Below are positions 1 through 13,100 of a stretch of DNA of 64,000 nt, piece after piece. The translations under genes were made by a program, and so were the position numbers. The first letter of the stretch is position 1. Each line of letters starts with the position of its first letter. The stretch lies in contig BDDD01000369.1 of the NCBI GenBank assembly GCA_001972305.1, forward strand, positions 351,687 through 415,686, in the 5' to 3' direction. Source of the stretch: Cephalotus follicularis. Taxonomy: Eukaryota > Streptophyta > Magnoliopsida > Oxalidales > Cephalotaceae. The notes below the pieces were generated by a model that made no database searches, was not told where the DNA came from, and worked only from the letters and a program-made list of their open reading frames with translations.

Positions 1-670
1 TTGCCTTGCAGATCTTATTTGTTAAACTGCCCGCTAACGCCGGCAGTAAAAGTTACCTAATCTATCATCTTCAGAGTATAGGGTGGTAGATAGGTGGTGC
101 GTAGTTTGTGCTAGGAGGTAGTGACATGTGACACCCAAACCACAGTATGAATTGATTGTACCTTTGTGAGGTATTCTTCCATTGTATTGTCTATGGCCAC
201 TTGGCATGGTTGCTTATATATTGGAATACTTAAATGTTATTTTAATATAAAATGTCATACATCTTGCACTTATATATTCCTTAGCATGCATTATCTTCCT
301 ACTTAGCCAAGTGAGGACAACGGCTAACCCCTACAATTTCAGATTAAGTGAAGACGTATGGGAGGTGCGGTTGGAGCTTTGGAGAGTTACTATTTCTATC
401 TTAAGGTTGTTATTTTATTATGATGTACTGTATTTGTATTGAACGGGTCACACTCTGTGTTACTGTTGTAGTTTCCTTATGTATAAGGATATTGTTGGAT
501 TGTGCCTACACGTAGTATGGGCTGCGTGTGGATGACCTGTATTTTATATTCCGGCTTACTGAATGCTTCCGCTTATATATGAATTGTTGAATGGAATGCT
601 GGAATATTGTTTTATTTCTGATATCACCATATATGCTTGTCTTAATGGAATCGAAGGGCGGGGTGTGACA
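1..670 (+). mobile_element. 3' part of a long LTR, cut by the window edge
   Basis: This stretch is collinear and closely similar to ~33803-34462, the 3' end of the solo LTR described below, and it ends with the same GGTGTGACA terminus (662-670). It contains the block beginning CTTAGCCAAGTGAGGAC (~302) that recurs at ~34102 and, with changes, at ~63300. The 5' end lies outside the window, so I cannot tell a solo LTR from the 3' LTR of a full element. The sequence after position 670 does not look like a Met-tRNA primer-binding site, which argues against a 5' LTR. The superfamily is inferred: long LTRs with TGTAAY...GTGTGACA ends suggest Ty3/gypsy, possibly a chromovirus. No coding domain is visible. 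Confidence 0.8.
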
Positions 671-1107
671 AATGGTCCTATGGTCTATATTTTTAGGCCT
701 ATATAAACTAAGTTGTAATATGATTTTGTAAGTTTTGGGGATGAATTTTAATAGTACTTTGAAGTATTAAACTGAACTTTGTGTTCTTTTATCTCCTTTA
801 TCCAAGTCTTGATCTAGCTTGGTGGTGGATTGTTCTTGCTGGCGGCTTTGCCTTTATGTTTGAACCTTCTTTGATCAACTATCTCTATCTTCTACCTTTC
901 TTGACAAAAAACCAGAAAATTAAACCTTAAAGAACCTCGAAACCCGTGACCTATCACCATACATCACCCTAAACACCAAACAAGCCTCTAATCCTCCTTA
1001 CATACCTTCCAAAACATATCCCGATTGTCCATAAAATTGAACCAGCCTTAACCACTATCCCTAAAGTTAATAGCTCACTTGAAAAGGCCCATATACACCC
1101 GTATAAG
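671..1107. other. Unclassified non-satellite DNA between an LTR end and the array
   Basis: This AT-rich stretch matches neither the satellite nor any other element in the window. I see no long open frame, no tRNA-like fold and no recognisable retroelement domain. It may be the original flank of the satellite array or a fragment of another repeat. Satellite similarity starts at ~1108 in the middle of an A-type monomer. Confidence 0.5.
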
Positions 1108-4100
1108 GGATGCCAAATGCCCTTCTTATGTGCCTTTGTAAAGAGTTTGACTTAAGAAATTCTTAAATTGCCTTCCTAAGTGCCAAAAATGAGGTCTTTC
1201 CTTTGAGCAGGCTCAATGACATTCTTATGTGCCAATGGTGAACTGTTTCACTGAACGAAGGCTTAAATTGACTTTCTAGATAGAAAACATGAGTCCTTTG
1301 GCCTCTAGCAAGCGAAATCAATTATATGGGCCATGGTTTAAGTGTTTGACTTAACGAAGGCACATATTACCTTCCTGAGAGCAAAACTTAAGGACCTTGG
1401 CTCTTGGAAGGCCAAATGACTTTCATATGTGCCAAGGGTGAAGTGTTTGAGTTAAGGAATGGTCAAATTACCATCCTAAGGGCCAAAAGTAAGGCTCTTG
1501 GCTTATGGGAGGCCAAATGCCATTCTTATGTGCCTTGGTAAAGAGTTTGACTTAAGAAATGCTTAAATTGCATTCCTAAGTGCCAAAAATAAGGCCATGG
1601 CTTCCATAAGGCTAAATGGCCTTCTTATGTGCCAAGGGTGGAGTGTTTCACTGAATGAAGGCTTAAATTGACTTTCTAGACACAAAAGATGAGTCATTTG
1701 GTCTCTAGCAGGCCAAAGCACTTATATGTGCAATGGTTTAAGTGTTTGACTTAACGAAGGCACATATTTTCTACGTAAGTGCTAAATCATGAGGACCTTG
1801 GCTCCTGGAAGGCCAATTGACTTTCATATGTGCCAAGGGTGACGTGTTTGAGTTAACGAATGGTCAAATTGCCATCCTAAGTTCCAAACATGATGCTATT
1901 AGCTTCCGAGAGGCCAAATGCCCTTCTTATGTGCCTTGGTAAAGGGTTTGACTAAAAAAATACTTAAATTGCCTTCCTAATTACCAAAAACGACCTCATG
2001 GCTTCAAGAAGGCTAAATGACCTTCTTATGTGCCAAGGGTGAAGTGTTTGACTGAATGATGGCTTAAATTGACTTTCTAGACACCAAACATGAGTCCTTT
2101 GGTCTCTAGTAGGCCAAATCACTTACATGTGCTACGGTTTAAGTGTTTTGCTTAACGAAGGTACATATTTCCATCCTAAGTGCAAAACATAATGACCTTG
2201 GCTCCTGGAAGGCCAAATGACTTTCATATGTGCCAAGGGTGAAATGTTTGAGTTATGGAATTGTCAAATTGCCATCCTAAGTTCCAAAAATAAGGATCTT
2301 AGCTTTTGGGAGGCCAAATGCCTTTCTTCTGCACCTTGGTAAAGAGTTAACCTAAGAAATGCTTAAATTGCCTTCCTGGGTGCCAAAAATGAGGCCATGG
2401 CTCCCAGAGGGATAAATGACCTTCTTGTGTGCCAATGGTGAAGTGTTTGACTAAATGAAGCCTTAAATTGACTTTCTAGACACCAAATATGAATCCTATG
2501 GTCTATAGCAAGCCAAATCATTTATATGTGCCACGGTTTAAAGGTTTAACTTAACGAAGGCACATATTTCCTTCCTAAGTGAAAAACATAAGGACCTTGG
2601 ATCCTAGAAGGCCAAATGACCTTCATATATGCCAAGGGTGAAGTGTTTGAGTTAAGGAATGGTCAAATTGCCATCCTAAATGCCAAACATGAGGCTCTTC
2701 GCTTCCGGGAGGCCAAATGCCCTTCTTATGTGCCTTGGTAAGGAGATTGACTTAAGAAATGCTTAAATTTCCTTCCCAGGTGCCAAAAATGAGGTCATGG
2801 CTTCCAGAAGGCTAAATGACCTTCTTATGTGCCAATTTGGAAGTATTTGACTGATTGAAGGTTTAAATTGACTTTCTAGACGCCAAACATGAGTCTGTTG
2901 GCCTCTAGCAGGCCAAATCACTTATATTTGCCACGGTTTAAGTGTTTGACTTAACGGAGGCATATATTACCTTCCTAAGGGCAAAACATAAGGACCTTGA
3001 CTCCTGGAAGACCAAATGACCTTCATATGTGGCAAGGGTGAAGTGTTTGACTTAAGAAATGCTAATATAGCCTTCCTAAGTGCCAAAAATGAGGCCATGG
3101 CTTCAAGAAGGATAAATAACCTTATTGTGCGCCAAGGGTGAAGTGTTTGACTAAATGAAGGCGTAAATTGACTTTTTAGAACACAATGATGAGTCTTTTT
3201 GTCTCTAACAGGCCAAATCACTTATATGTACCACGGTTTAAGTGTTTGACTTTATGAAGGCACATATTTCCTTCCTAAGAGAAAAACATAAGGACCTTGG
3301 CTCCTGGGAGGCCAAATGACCATCATATGTACCATGGGTTAAGTATTTGAGTTATTAAATGGTCTAATTGGCATCCTATGTGCCAAACATAAGGCTCTTC
3401 GCTTATGGGAGGTCAAATGCCCTTCTTAGGTGCCATTGTAAAGAGTTTCACTTAAAAAATGCTTAAATTGCCTTCCTAATTTCAAAATATGAGGCCATCG
3501 CTTCCAGAAGGCTAAATGACCTTCTTATGTGCAAAGGGTGAAGTGTTTGACAGAATGAAGGCTTAAATTGACTTTCTAGACACCAAACATGAGTCCTTTG
3601 GCCTCTAGCAGTCCAAATCACTTATATGTGCCACGGTTTAAGTGCTTGACTTAATGCAGGCACATATTACCTTCCTAAGTGCAAAACATACGGACATTGT
3701 CTCCTGGAAAGCCAAATGACCATCATATGGCGCAAGGGTGAAGTGTTTGAGTTAAGAAATGGTCAAATTGCCATCCTAAGTGTCAAACATGAGGCTCTTG
3801 GCTTTCGGGAGGCCAAATACCCTTTTTATGTGCCTTGGTAAAGCGTTTGACTGAAGAAATGCTTAAATTACCTTCCTTAGTGCCAAAAATTAGGTCATGG
3901 CTTTTAGAAGGGTAAATGACCTTCTTATATGCCAAGGGTGAAGTGTTTGACTGATTGAAGGCTTAAATTGACTTTCTAGATACCAAACATGAGTCATTTG
4001 GCCTCTAGCAGTTCAAATAACTCATATGTACCTTGGTTTAAGTGCTTAGCTTAATGCAGGCACATATTACCTTCCTCAGTGCAAAACATAAGGACATTGG

Positions 4101-7100
4101 TGCCTGCATGGCGAAATGAACTTCAGCAAAGGGTGAAGTGTTTGAGTTAAGAAATGGTCAAATTGCCATCCGAAGTGCGAAACATTATCCTCTAGGCTTC
4201 TGGGAGGCCAAATGCCTTATGTGCCTTAGTAAAGAGTTTGACTTAAGAAATGCTTAAATTTCCTTCCTAAGTGCCAAAAATGAGGCCATGGCTTCCAGAA
4301 GGCTAAATGACCTTCTTATGTTCCAAGGGTGAAGTGTTTGACTGAATGAAGGCTTAAATTGACTTTCTAGACACCAAAGACGAGTCATTTGGTCTCTTGC
4401 AGGCCAAATAACGTATATGCACCACAGTTTAAGTGCTTTACTTAACGACAGCACATATTTCCTTCCTATGTGCAAAACATAAGGACCTTGGTTCCTGTAA
4501 GTCCAATTGACTTTCGTATGTGCCAAAGGTGAAGTGTTTGTATTAAGGAATGGTCAAATTTCCATCCTAAGTTCCCAACATGAGGCTATGGGCTTCCGGG
4601 AGTCCAAATGCTCTTCTTATGTGCCTTGGTAAAGAGTTTTACTTAAGAAATACTTAAATTACCTTCCTGAGTGCCAAAACTGAGGTCATAGCTCCCATAA
4701 GGCTAAACGACCTTGTTTTGTGACAAGGGTGAAGTGCTACACTAAATGAAGTCTTAAATTGACTTTCTAGACACCAAAGATAAGTCCTATGGTCTCTAGC
4801 AGGACAAATCACTTATATATGCCATGGTTTAAATGTTTGGCTAAACGAAGGCGCATATTACCTTCCTAAATTGACTTTCTAAACACCGAAGATGAGTCCT
4901 TTGGTCCCTATGGTGAAGTGTTTGACTGAATGAAGGCTGAAATTGACTTTCTAGACACCAAACATCAGTCCTCTGGCCTCTAGTAGGTGAAATAACTTAT
5001 ATGTGCCACGGTTTAAGTGTTTAACTTAACGAAGGCACATATTACCTTTCTAAGTATAAAACATGAGGACCTTGGCTCCTGGAAGGCCAATTGACTTTCA
5101 TATGTGCCATGGGTGAAGTGTTTGAGTTAAGGAATGGTCAAATTGCCATCCTAAGTGCCAAACATGAGGTTCTTGGCTTCCAGGAGACCAAATGCCCTTC
5201 TTATGTGCCTTGGTAAAGAGTTTGACTGAGGAAATGCTTAAATTACCTTTCTAAGTGCCAAAAATGATGTCATGGCTTCCAGAAAGCTAAATGGCCTTCT
5301 TACGTGCCAATGGTGAAGTGTTTGACTGAATGAACACTTAAATTGACTTTCTAGACACCAAACATGAGTCCTTTGTCCTCTAACAGGCAAAATCACTTAT
5401 ATGTGTCACAGTTTCAGTGTTTGACTTGACGAATGCACATACTACCTTCCTAAGTGTAAAGCATAAGGACCTTGGCTCTTGGAAGGCCAAATGACCTCTA
5501 TATGTGCCAATGGTGAAGTGTTTGAGTTGAGGAATGGTCAAATTGCCATCCTACGTGCCAAACATGAGGCTCTTAACTTTCAGCAGGTCAAATGCCCTTC
5601 TTATGTGCCTTGGTAAAGAGTTTTAATAAAGAAATGCTTAAATTACCTTTCTAAGTGCCAAAAATAATGCCATGGCTTCCAGAAGGCTAAATGACATTCG
5701 TATGTGCCCATGGTGAAGTGTTTGACTGAATGAAGGCTTAAAATGACTTTCTAGACACCAAACATGAGTCTTTGAGCCTCTAACAGGCGAAATTACTTTT
5801 ATGTGCCACAGTTTAAGTGTTTGACATAATGAAGGCACATATTACCTTCCTAAGTACAAAACATAAGGACCTTAGCTCTTGGAAGGCCAAATGACTTTCA
5901 TATGTGCCAAGGGTGAAGTGTTTGACTTATAGAATGGTCAAATTGCCATTCTAAGGGCCAAACATGAGGCTCTTGGCTTCCGGGAGGCCAAATATCTGAC
6001 TTAACAAAGGCACATATTTCCTTCCTAAGTGCAAAACATAAGGACCTTGGCTCCTGGAAGGCCAATTGACTTTCATATGTGCAAAGGGTGAGGTGTGTGA
6101 GTGAAGGAATGGTCAAATTGGCATCCTCAGTGCCAAACATGAGGCTCTCAGCTTCTAGGAGGCCAAATGCCCTTTTATGTGCCCGAGTAAAGAGTTGACT
6201 TAATAAATTCTTAAATTTCCTTCCAAATTGCAAAAAATGAGGCATCAGCTTCCAGAAGGCTAAATGACCTACTTATGTACCAATGGTGAAGTGTTTGACT
6301 GAATGAAGGCTTAAATTGACTTTCTAGACACCAAAGATGAGTCCTTCGGTCTCTAGCAGTCCAAATCAATTCTATGTGCCACGGTTTAAGTGTTTGACTT
6401 AACGAAGGCCCATACTTCCTTCCTAATAGAAAAACGTAAGGACCTTGGCTCCGGGAAGGCCAAATCACTGTCATATGTGCCAAGCGTGAATTGTTTGACA
6501 TAAAGAATGATCAAATTGCCATCCTATGTGCCAAACATGAGCGTCGGGGCTTCCGAGAGGCCAAATGACCTTATGAAGAAATGATTTAATTTCCTTCCTA
6601 AGTGTGAAAAACAAGGCCATGGCTTCCAGAAAGCAAAATGACCTTCTTATGCGCCAAAAGGTGAACAGTTTGTCTGAATGAAGGCTTAAATTGACTTTGT
6701 CGACCCGAAAGATGAATCATTTGCTCTCAGCAGGCCAAATCACTAAATGTGCCATGGTTTAAGTTTTTGACTAAAGAAATGCACATATTTCCATCCTATG
6801 TGCAAAACATACGGACCTTGGCTTCTGGAAGGCTAATTGACTTTGATATGTGCAAAGGGTGAAGTGTATGAGTTAAGGAATGGTCAAATTGCCATCCTGA
6901 GTGCCAAACATGAGGATGTCAGCTTCTGAGAGGCCAAATGCCCTTTTATGTGCCCGAGTAAAGAGTTTGACTTAATAAATGCTTAAATTGCCTTCCTAAG
7001 TGCCAAAAATGAGGCCATGGATTCCAGATGGCTAAATGACCTTCTTATGTGCCAAGGGTGAAGTGTTTTACTAAATCAAGGATTAAATTGACTTTCTAGA

Positions 7101-10100
7101 CACCAAAAATGAGTCCATTAGTCATTAGCAGGCCAAATTACAATTATATGCCACAGTTTAAGTGTTTGACTTAACGAAGGCACGTAATTCCTTCCTAAGT
7201 GCAAAACATAAGGACCTTGGATCCTGAAAGGCCAATTGACTTTCATATGTTCCATGGGTGAAGTGCTTGAGTTAAGGAATCGTCAAATTGCCGTCCTAGG
7301 TGTCAAACATGAGGTTTTTGGCTTCCGGGAGGCCAAATGCCCTTCTCATGTGCCTTGGTAAAGAGTTTGACTGAAGAAATGCTTAAATTGCCTTTCTAAG
7401 TGCCAAAAATGATGTCATGGCTTCCAAAAAGCTAAATGACCTTCTTATGTGCCAATGGTGAAGTGTTTGACTGAATGAATGCTTAAATTGACTTTCTACA
7501 TACCAAACATGAGTCCTTTGCCCTATAATATGAGAAATCACTTATATGTGCCACGGTTTCAGTGTTTTACTTGACGAAGGCACATACTACCTTCCTAAGT
7601 GTAAAACATAAGGACCTTGGTTCTTGGAAGGCCAAATGACCTCTATATGTGGCAATGGTGAAGTGTTTGAGTTGCGGAATGGTCAAATTGCCATCCTACG
7701 TGCCAAACACGACGCTCTTAACTTCCGGCAGGTCAAATGCCCTTCTTATGTGCCTTGGTAAAGAGTCTGACTAAAGAAATGCTTAAATTACCTTCCTAAG
7801 TGCCAAAAATAATGCCATGGCTTCCAGAAGGCTAAATGACATTCTTATGTGCCCATGGTGAAGTGTTTGACTGAATGAAGGCTTAAATTGACTTTCTAGA
7901 CACCAACCATGAGTCTTTCGGTCTCTAGCAGGCGAAATTACTTTTATGTGCCACAGTTTAAGTGTTTGACTTAACGAAGGCACATATTACCTTCCTAAGT
8001 GCAAAACATAAGGACCTTAGCTCCTGGAAGGCCAAATGACTTTCATATGTGCCAAGGGTGAAGTGTTTGAGTTATAGAATGGTCAAATTGCAATTCTAAG
8101 GGCCAAACATGAGGCTCTTGTCTTCTGGGAGGCCAAATGTCCTTCTTAAAAAATGCTTTAATTTCCTTCCTAAGTGCCAAAAACCAGGCCATGGATTCTA
8201 CAAAGCTAAATGACCTTCTTATGTGCCAAAGGTGAAATGTTTAACTGAATGAAGGCTTAAATTAACTATCTCGACCCCAGAGATGAATCATTTGGTCTCT
8301 AGCTGGCCAAATCACTTAAATGTGCCATGGGTGAAGTGCTTGAGTTAAGGAATCGTCACATTGCCGTCCGAGGTGCCAAACATGAGGTTCTTGGCTTCTG
8401 GGAGGCCAAATTCCCTTCTCACGTGCCTTGGTAAAGAGTTTGACTGAAGAAATGTTTAAATTGCCTTTCTAAGTGCCAAAAATGATGTCATGGCTTCCAA
8501 AAAGCTAAATGACCTTATTATGTGCCAATGGTGAAGGGTTTGACTGAATGAATGCTTAAATTGACTTTCTACATACCAAACATGAGTCCTTTGCCCTATA
8601 ACAGGCAAAATCACTTATATGTGCCACAGTTTCAGTGTTTTACTTGACGAAGGCACATACTACCTTCCTAAGTGTACAACATAAGGACCTTGGCTCTTGG
8701 AAGGCCAAATGACCTCTATATGTGCCAATGGTGAAGTGTTTGAGTTGAGGGATGGTCAAATTGACATCCTACGTGCCAAACATGAGGCTCTTAACTTTTG
8801 GCAGGTCAAATGCCCTTCTTATGTGCCTTGTTAAAGAGTTTGACTAAAGAAATGCTTAAATTACCTTCCTAAGTGCCAAAAATAATGCCATGGCTTCCAG
8901 AAGGCTAAATGACATTCTTATGTGCCCATGGTAAAGTGTTTGACTGAATGAAGGTTTAAATTGACTTTCTAGACACGAAACATGAGTCTTTTGGTCTCTA
9001 GCAGGCGAAATTACTTTTATGTGCTACAGTTTAAGTGTTTGACTTAACGAAGGCACATATTACCTTCCTAAGTGCAAAACATAAGGACCTTAGCGCCTGG
9101 AAGGCCAAATGACTTTCATATGTGCCAAGGGTGAAGTGTTTGACTTATAGAATGGTCAAATTGCCATTCTAAGGGCCAAACAGAAGGCTCTTGCCTTCCG
9201 GGAGGCCAAATGTCCTTCTTAAAAAATGCTTTAATTTCCTTCCTAAGTGCAAAAAACAAGGCCATGGCTTCCAGAAAGCTATATGACCTTCTTATGTGCC
9301 AAAGGTGAAATGTTTGACTGAATGAAGGCTTAAATTAACTTTCTCGACCCCAGAGATGAATCATTTGGTCTCTAGCAGGCCAAATAACTTAAATGGGCCT
9401 TGGTTTAAGTGTTTGACTTAACATAGGAACATATTTCCTTTCGAACTGTAAGACATAAGGAGCTTGGCTCCTGGAAGGCTAAATGACTTTTATATGTGCC
9501 AAGGGTAAAGAGTTTGAGTGAAGGAATGGTCAAATGGCCATCCTAAATGCCCAACATGAGGCTCTTGGCTTCCGGGAGGCCAAATACCTTTGTTATGTGC
9601 CTTGGTAAAGAGTTTGACTTAAGAAATTCATAAATTGACTTCCTAAGTGCCAAAAAAGAGGTCATGGCTTCCAAAAGCCTAAATGACCTTCTTATATGCC
9701 AATGGTGAAGTGTTTTACTGAATGAATACTAAAATTGACTTTCTAGACACCAAACATGAGTCCTTTGGCCTCTAGCAGGTGAAATAACATATATGTGCCA
9801 CAATTTAAGTGTTTGACTTAACAAAGGTACATATTACCTTTCTAAGTATAAAACATAAGGACCTTGGCTCCTGGAAGGCCAAATGACTTTCATATGTTCA
9901 AAGGGTAAAGTGTTTGAGTTAAGGAATGGTCAAATTGCCATCCTAAGGACCAAACATGAGGCTCTGCGCTTCCGAGAGGCCAAATGCCCTTCTTAAGAAA
10001 TGCTTTAATTTCCTTCCTAAGTGCCAAAAACAAGGTCATGGCTTCCAGAAAGCTAAATACCCTTCCTATGTGCCAAGTGTGGGATGTTTAACTGAATGAA

Positions 10101-13100
10101 GGCTTAAATTTACTTTCTCGACCCCAAAGATGAATCATTTGGTCTCTAGCAGGCCAAATCACTTAAATGTGCCATGGTTTAAGTGTTTGACTTAACAAAG
10201 GCACATATTTCCTTCCTAAGTGAAAAACATAAGGACCTTGGCTCCTGGAAGGCCAATTGACTTTCAAATGTGCAAATGGTGAAGTGTATGAGTTAAGGAA
10301 TGGTCAAATTGCCATCCTCATTGCCAAACATGAGGCTCTCAGCTTCTAGGAGGCCAAATGCCCTTTTATGTGCTCGAGTAAAGAGTTTGAATTAATAAAT
10401 GCTTAAATTGCCTTCTTAATTGCCAAAAATGAGGCATTAGCTTCCAGAAGGCTAAATGACCTACTTATGTACCAATGGTGAAGTGTTTGACTAAATGAAG
10501 GCTTAAATTGACTTTATAGACACCAAAGATGAGTCCTTTGGTCTCTAGCAGTCCATATCATTTATATGTGCCACGGTTTAAGTGTTTAACTTAATGAAGG
10601 CCCATCCTTCCTTCCTAAAAGAAAAACGTAAGGACCTTGGCTCCTGGAAGGCCAAATGACTGTCATATGTGCCAAGGGTGAATTGTTTGACTTAAAGTAT
10701 GATCAAATTTCCATCCTATGTGCCAAACATGAGTCTCGGAGCTTCTGAGAGGCCAAATGCCCTTATGGAGAAATGCTTTAATATCCTTCCTATGTGCGAA
10801 AAACAAGGCCATGGATTCCAGAAAGCAAAATGACCTTCTTATGTGCCAAGGGTGAAATGTTTCTCTGAATGAAGGCTTAAATTGACTTTCTCGACCCCAA
10901 AGATGAATCATTTGGTCTCTAGCAGGCCAAATCACTTGAATGTGCCATGGTTTAAGTGTTTGACTTAACAAAGGCACATATTTCCTTCCTATGTGCAAAA
11001 CATAAGGACCTTGGCTCCTGGAAGGCAAATTGACTTTGATATGTGCAAAGGGTGAAGTGTATGAGTTAAGGAATGATCAAATTGCCATCCTAAGTGTCAA
11101 ACATGAGGCTCTCAGCTTCCGAGAGGGCAAATGCCCCTTTATATGCCCGAGTAAAGAGTTTGACTTAATAAATGCTTAAATTGCCTTCCTAAGTACAAAA
11201 AATGAGGCCATGGATTCCAGATGGCTAAATGACCTTCTTATGTGCCAAGGATGAAGTGTATGAGTGAAGGAATGGTCAAATTGCCATCCTCAGTGCCAAA
11301 CATGAGGCTCTCAATTTCTAGGAGGCCAAATGCCCTTTTATGTGCCCGAGTAAACAGTTGACTTAATAAATGCTTAAATTTCCTTCCTAATTGCAAAAAA
11401 TGAGGCATCTGCTTCCAGAAGGCTAAATGACTTACTTATGTACCAATGGTGAAGTGTTTGATTGAATGAAGGCTTAAATTGACTTTCTAGACACCAAAGA
11501 TGAGTCCATTGGTATTTAGTATGCCAAATTACTATTATGTGCCACGGTTTAAGTGTTTGACTTAACGAACGAACGTAATTCCTTCCTAAGTGCAAAACAT
11601 AAGGACCTTGGATCCTAAACGGCCAATTGACTTTCATATGTCCCATGGGTGAAGTGTTTGAGTGAAGGAATGGTGAAATTGCCATCCTAACTGCCCAACA
11701 TGAGGCTCTTCGCTTCCGGGAGGCCAAATACCCTTCTTATGTGCCTTGGTAAAGAGTTCAACTTATGAAATGCATAAATTGACTTCCCAAGTGCCAAATA
11801 AGAGGTCATGGCTTCCAAAAGGCTAAATGACCTTCTTATATGCCAATGGTGAAGTGTTTGACTGAATGAAGGCTTAAATTGACTTTCTAGACACCAAACA
11901 TGAGTCCCTTGGCCTCTAGCAGGTGAGATAACTTATATGTACCCGGGTTGAAGTGTTTGAATTAACGAAGGTACATATTACCTTTCTACGTATAGAACAT
12001 AAGGACCTTGGCTCATGGAAGGCCAAATGACTTTCATATGTTCAAAGGGTAAAGTGTTTGAGTGAAGGAATGGTCAAATTACCATCCTAAGTGCCAAACA
12101 TGAGGCTCTGGGCTTCCGAGAGGCCAAATGCCCTTCTTAAGAAATGCTATAATTTCCTTCCTAAGTGCCAAAAACAAGGCCATGGCTTCCAGAAAGCTAA
12201 ATGACCTTTCTATGTGCCAAGTGTGTGATGTTTAACTGAATGAAGGGTTAAATTTACTTTCTCGACCCCAAAGATGAATCATTTGGTCTCTAGCAGGCCA
12301 AATCACTTAAATGTGCCATGGTTTAATTGTTTGACTTAACAAAGGCACATATTTCCTTCCTAAGTGCAAAACATAAGGACCTTGGCTCCTGGAAGGCCAA
12401 TTGACTTTCATATGTGCAAAGGGTGAAGTGTATGAGTGAAGGATTGGTCAAATTGCCATCCTCGGTGCCAAACATGAGGCTCTCAGCTTCTAGGAGGCCA
12501 AATACCCTTTTATGTGCCCGAGTAAAGAGTTGACTTAATAAATGCTTAAATTTCCTTCCTAATTGCAAAAAATGAGGCATCGGCTTCCAGAAGGCTAAAT
12601 GACCTACTTATGTACCAATGGTGAAGTGTTTGACTGAATGAAGGTTTAAATTGACTTTCTAGACACCAAAGATGAGTCCTTTGGTCTCTAGCAGTCCAAA
12701 TAAATTCTATGTGCCACTGTTTAAGTGTTTGACTTAACGAAGGCCCATACTTCCTTCCTAAAAGAAAAATATAAGGTCCTTGGCTCCTGGAAGGCAAAAT
12801 GACTGTCATATGTGCCAAGGGTGAATTTTTTGACTTAAAGAATGATCAAATTGCCATCCTATGTGCCAAACATGAGGCTCGGGGCTTTCGAGAGGCCAAA
12901 TGCCCTTATGAAGAAATGCTTTAATTTCCTTCCTAAGTGCGAAAAACAAGGCCATGGGTTCCAGAAAGCAAAATGACCTTATGTGCCAAGGGTGAAATGT
13001 TTGTCGGAATGAAGGCTTAAATTGACTTTCTCGACCCCAAAGATGAATCATTTGGTCTCTAGCAGGCCAAATCACATAAATGTGCCATGGTTTAAGTGTT

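Noticed and set aside
10637-10655. TTGGC/GCCAA dyad as a nuclear factor I site
   Set aside because: The NFI site has a five-base gap and NFI is an animal factor; here the gap is nine bases and the host is a plant.
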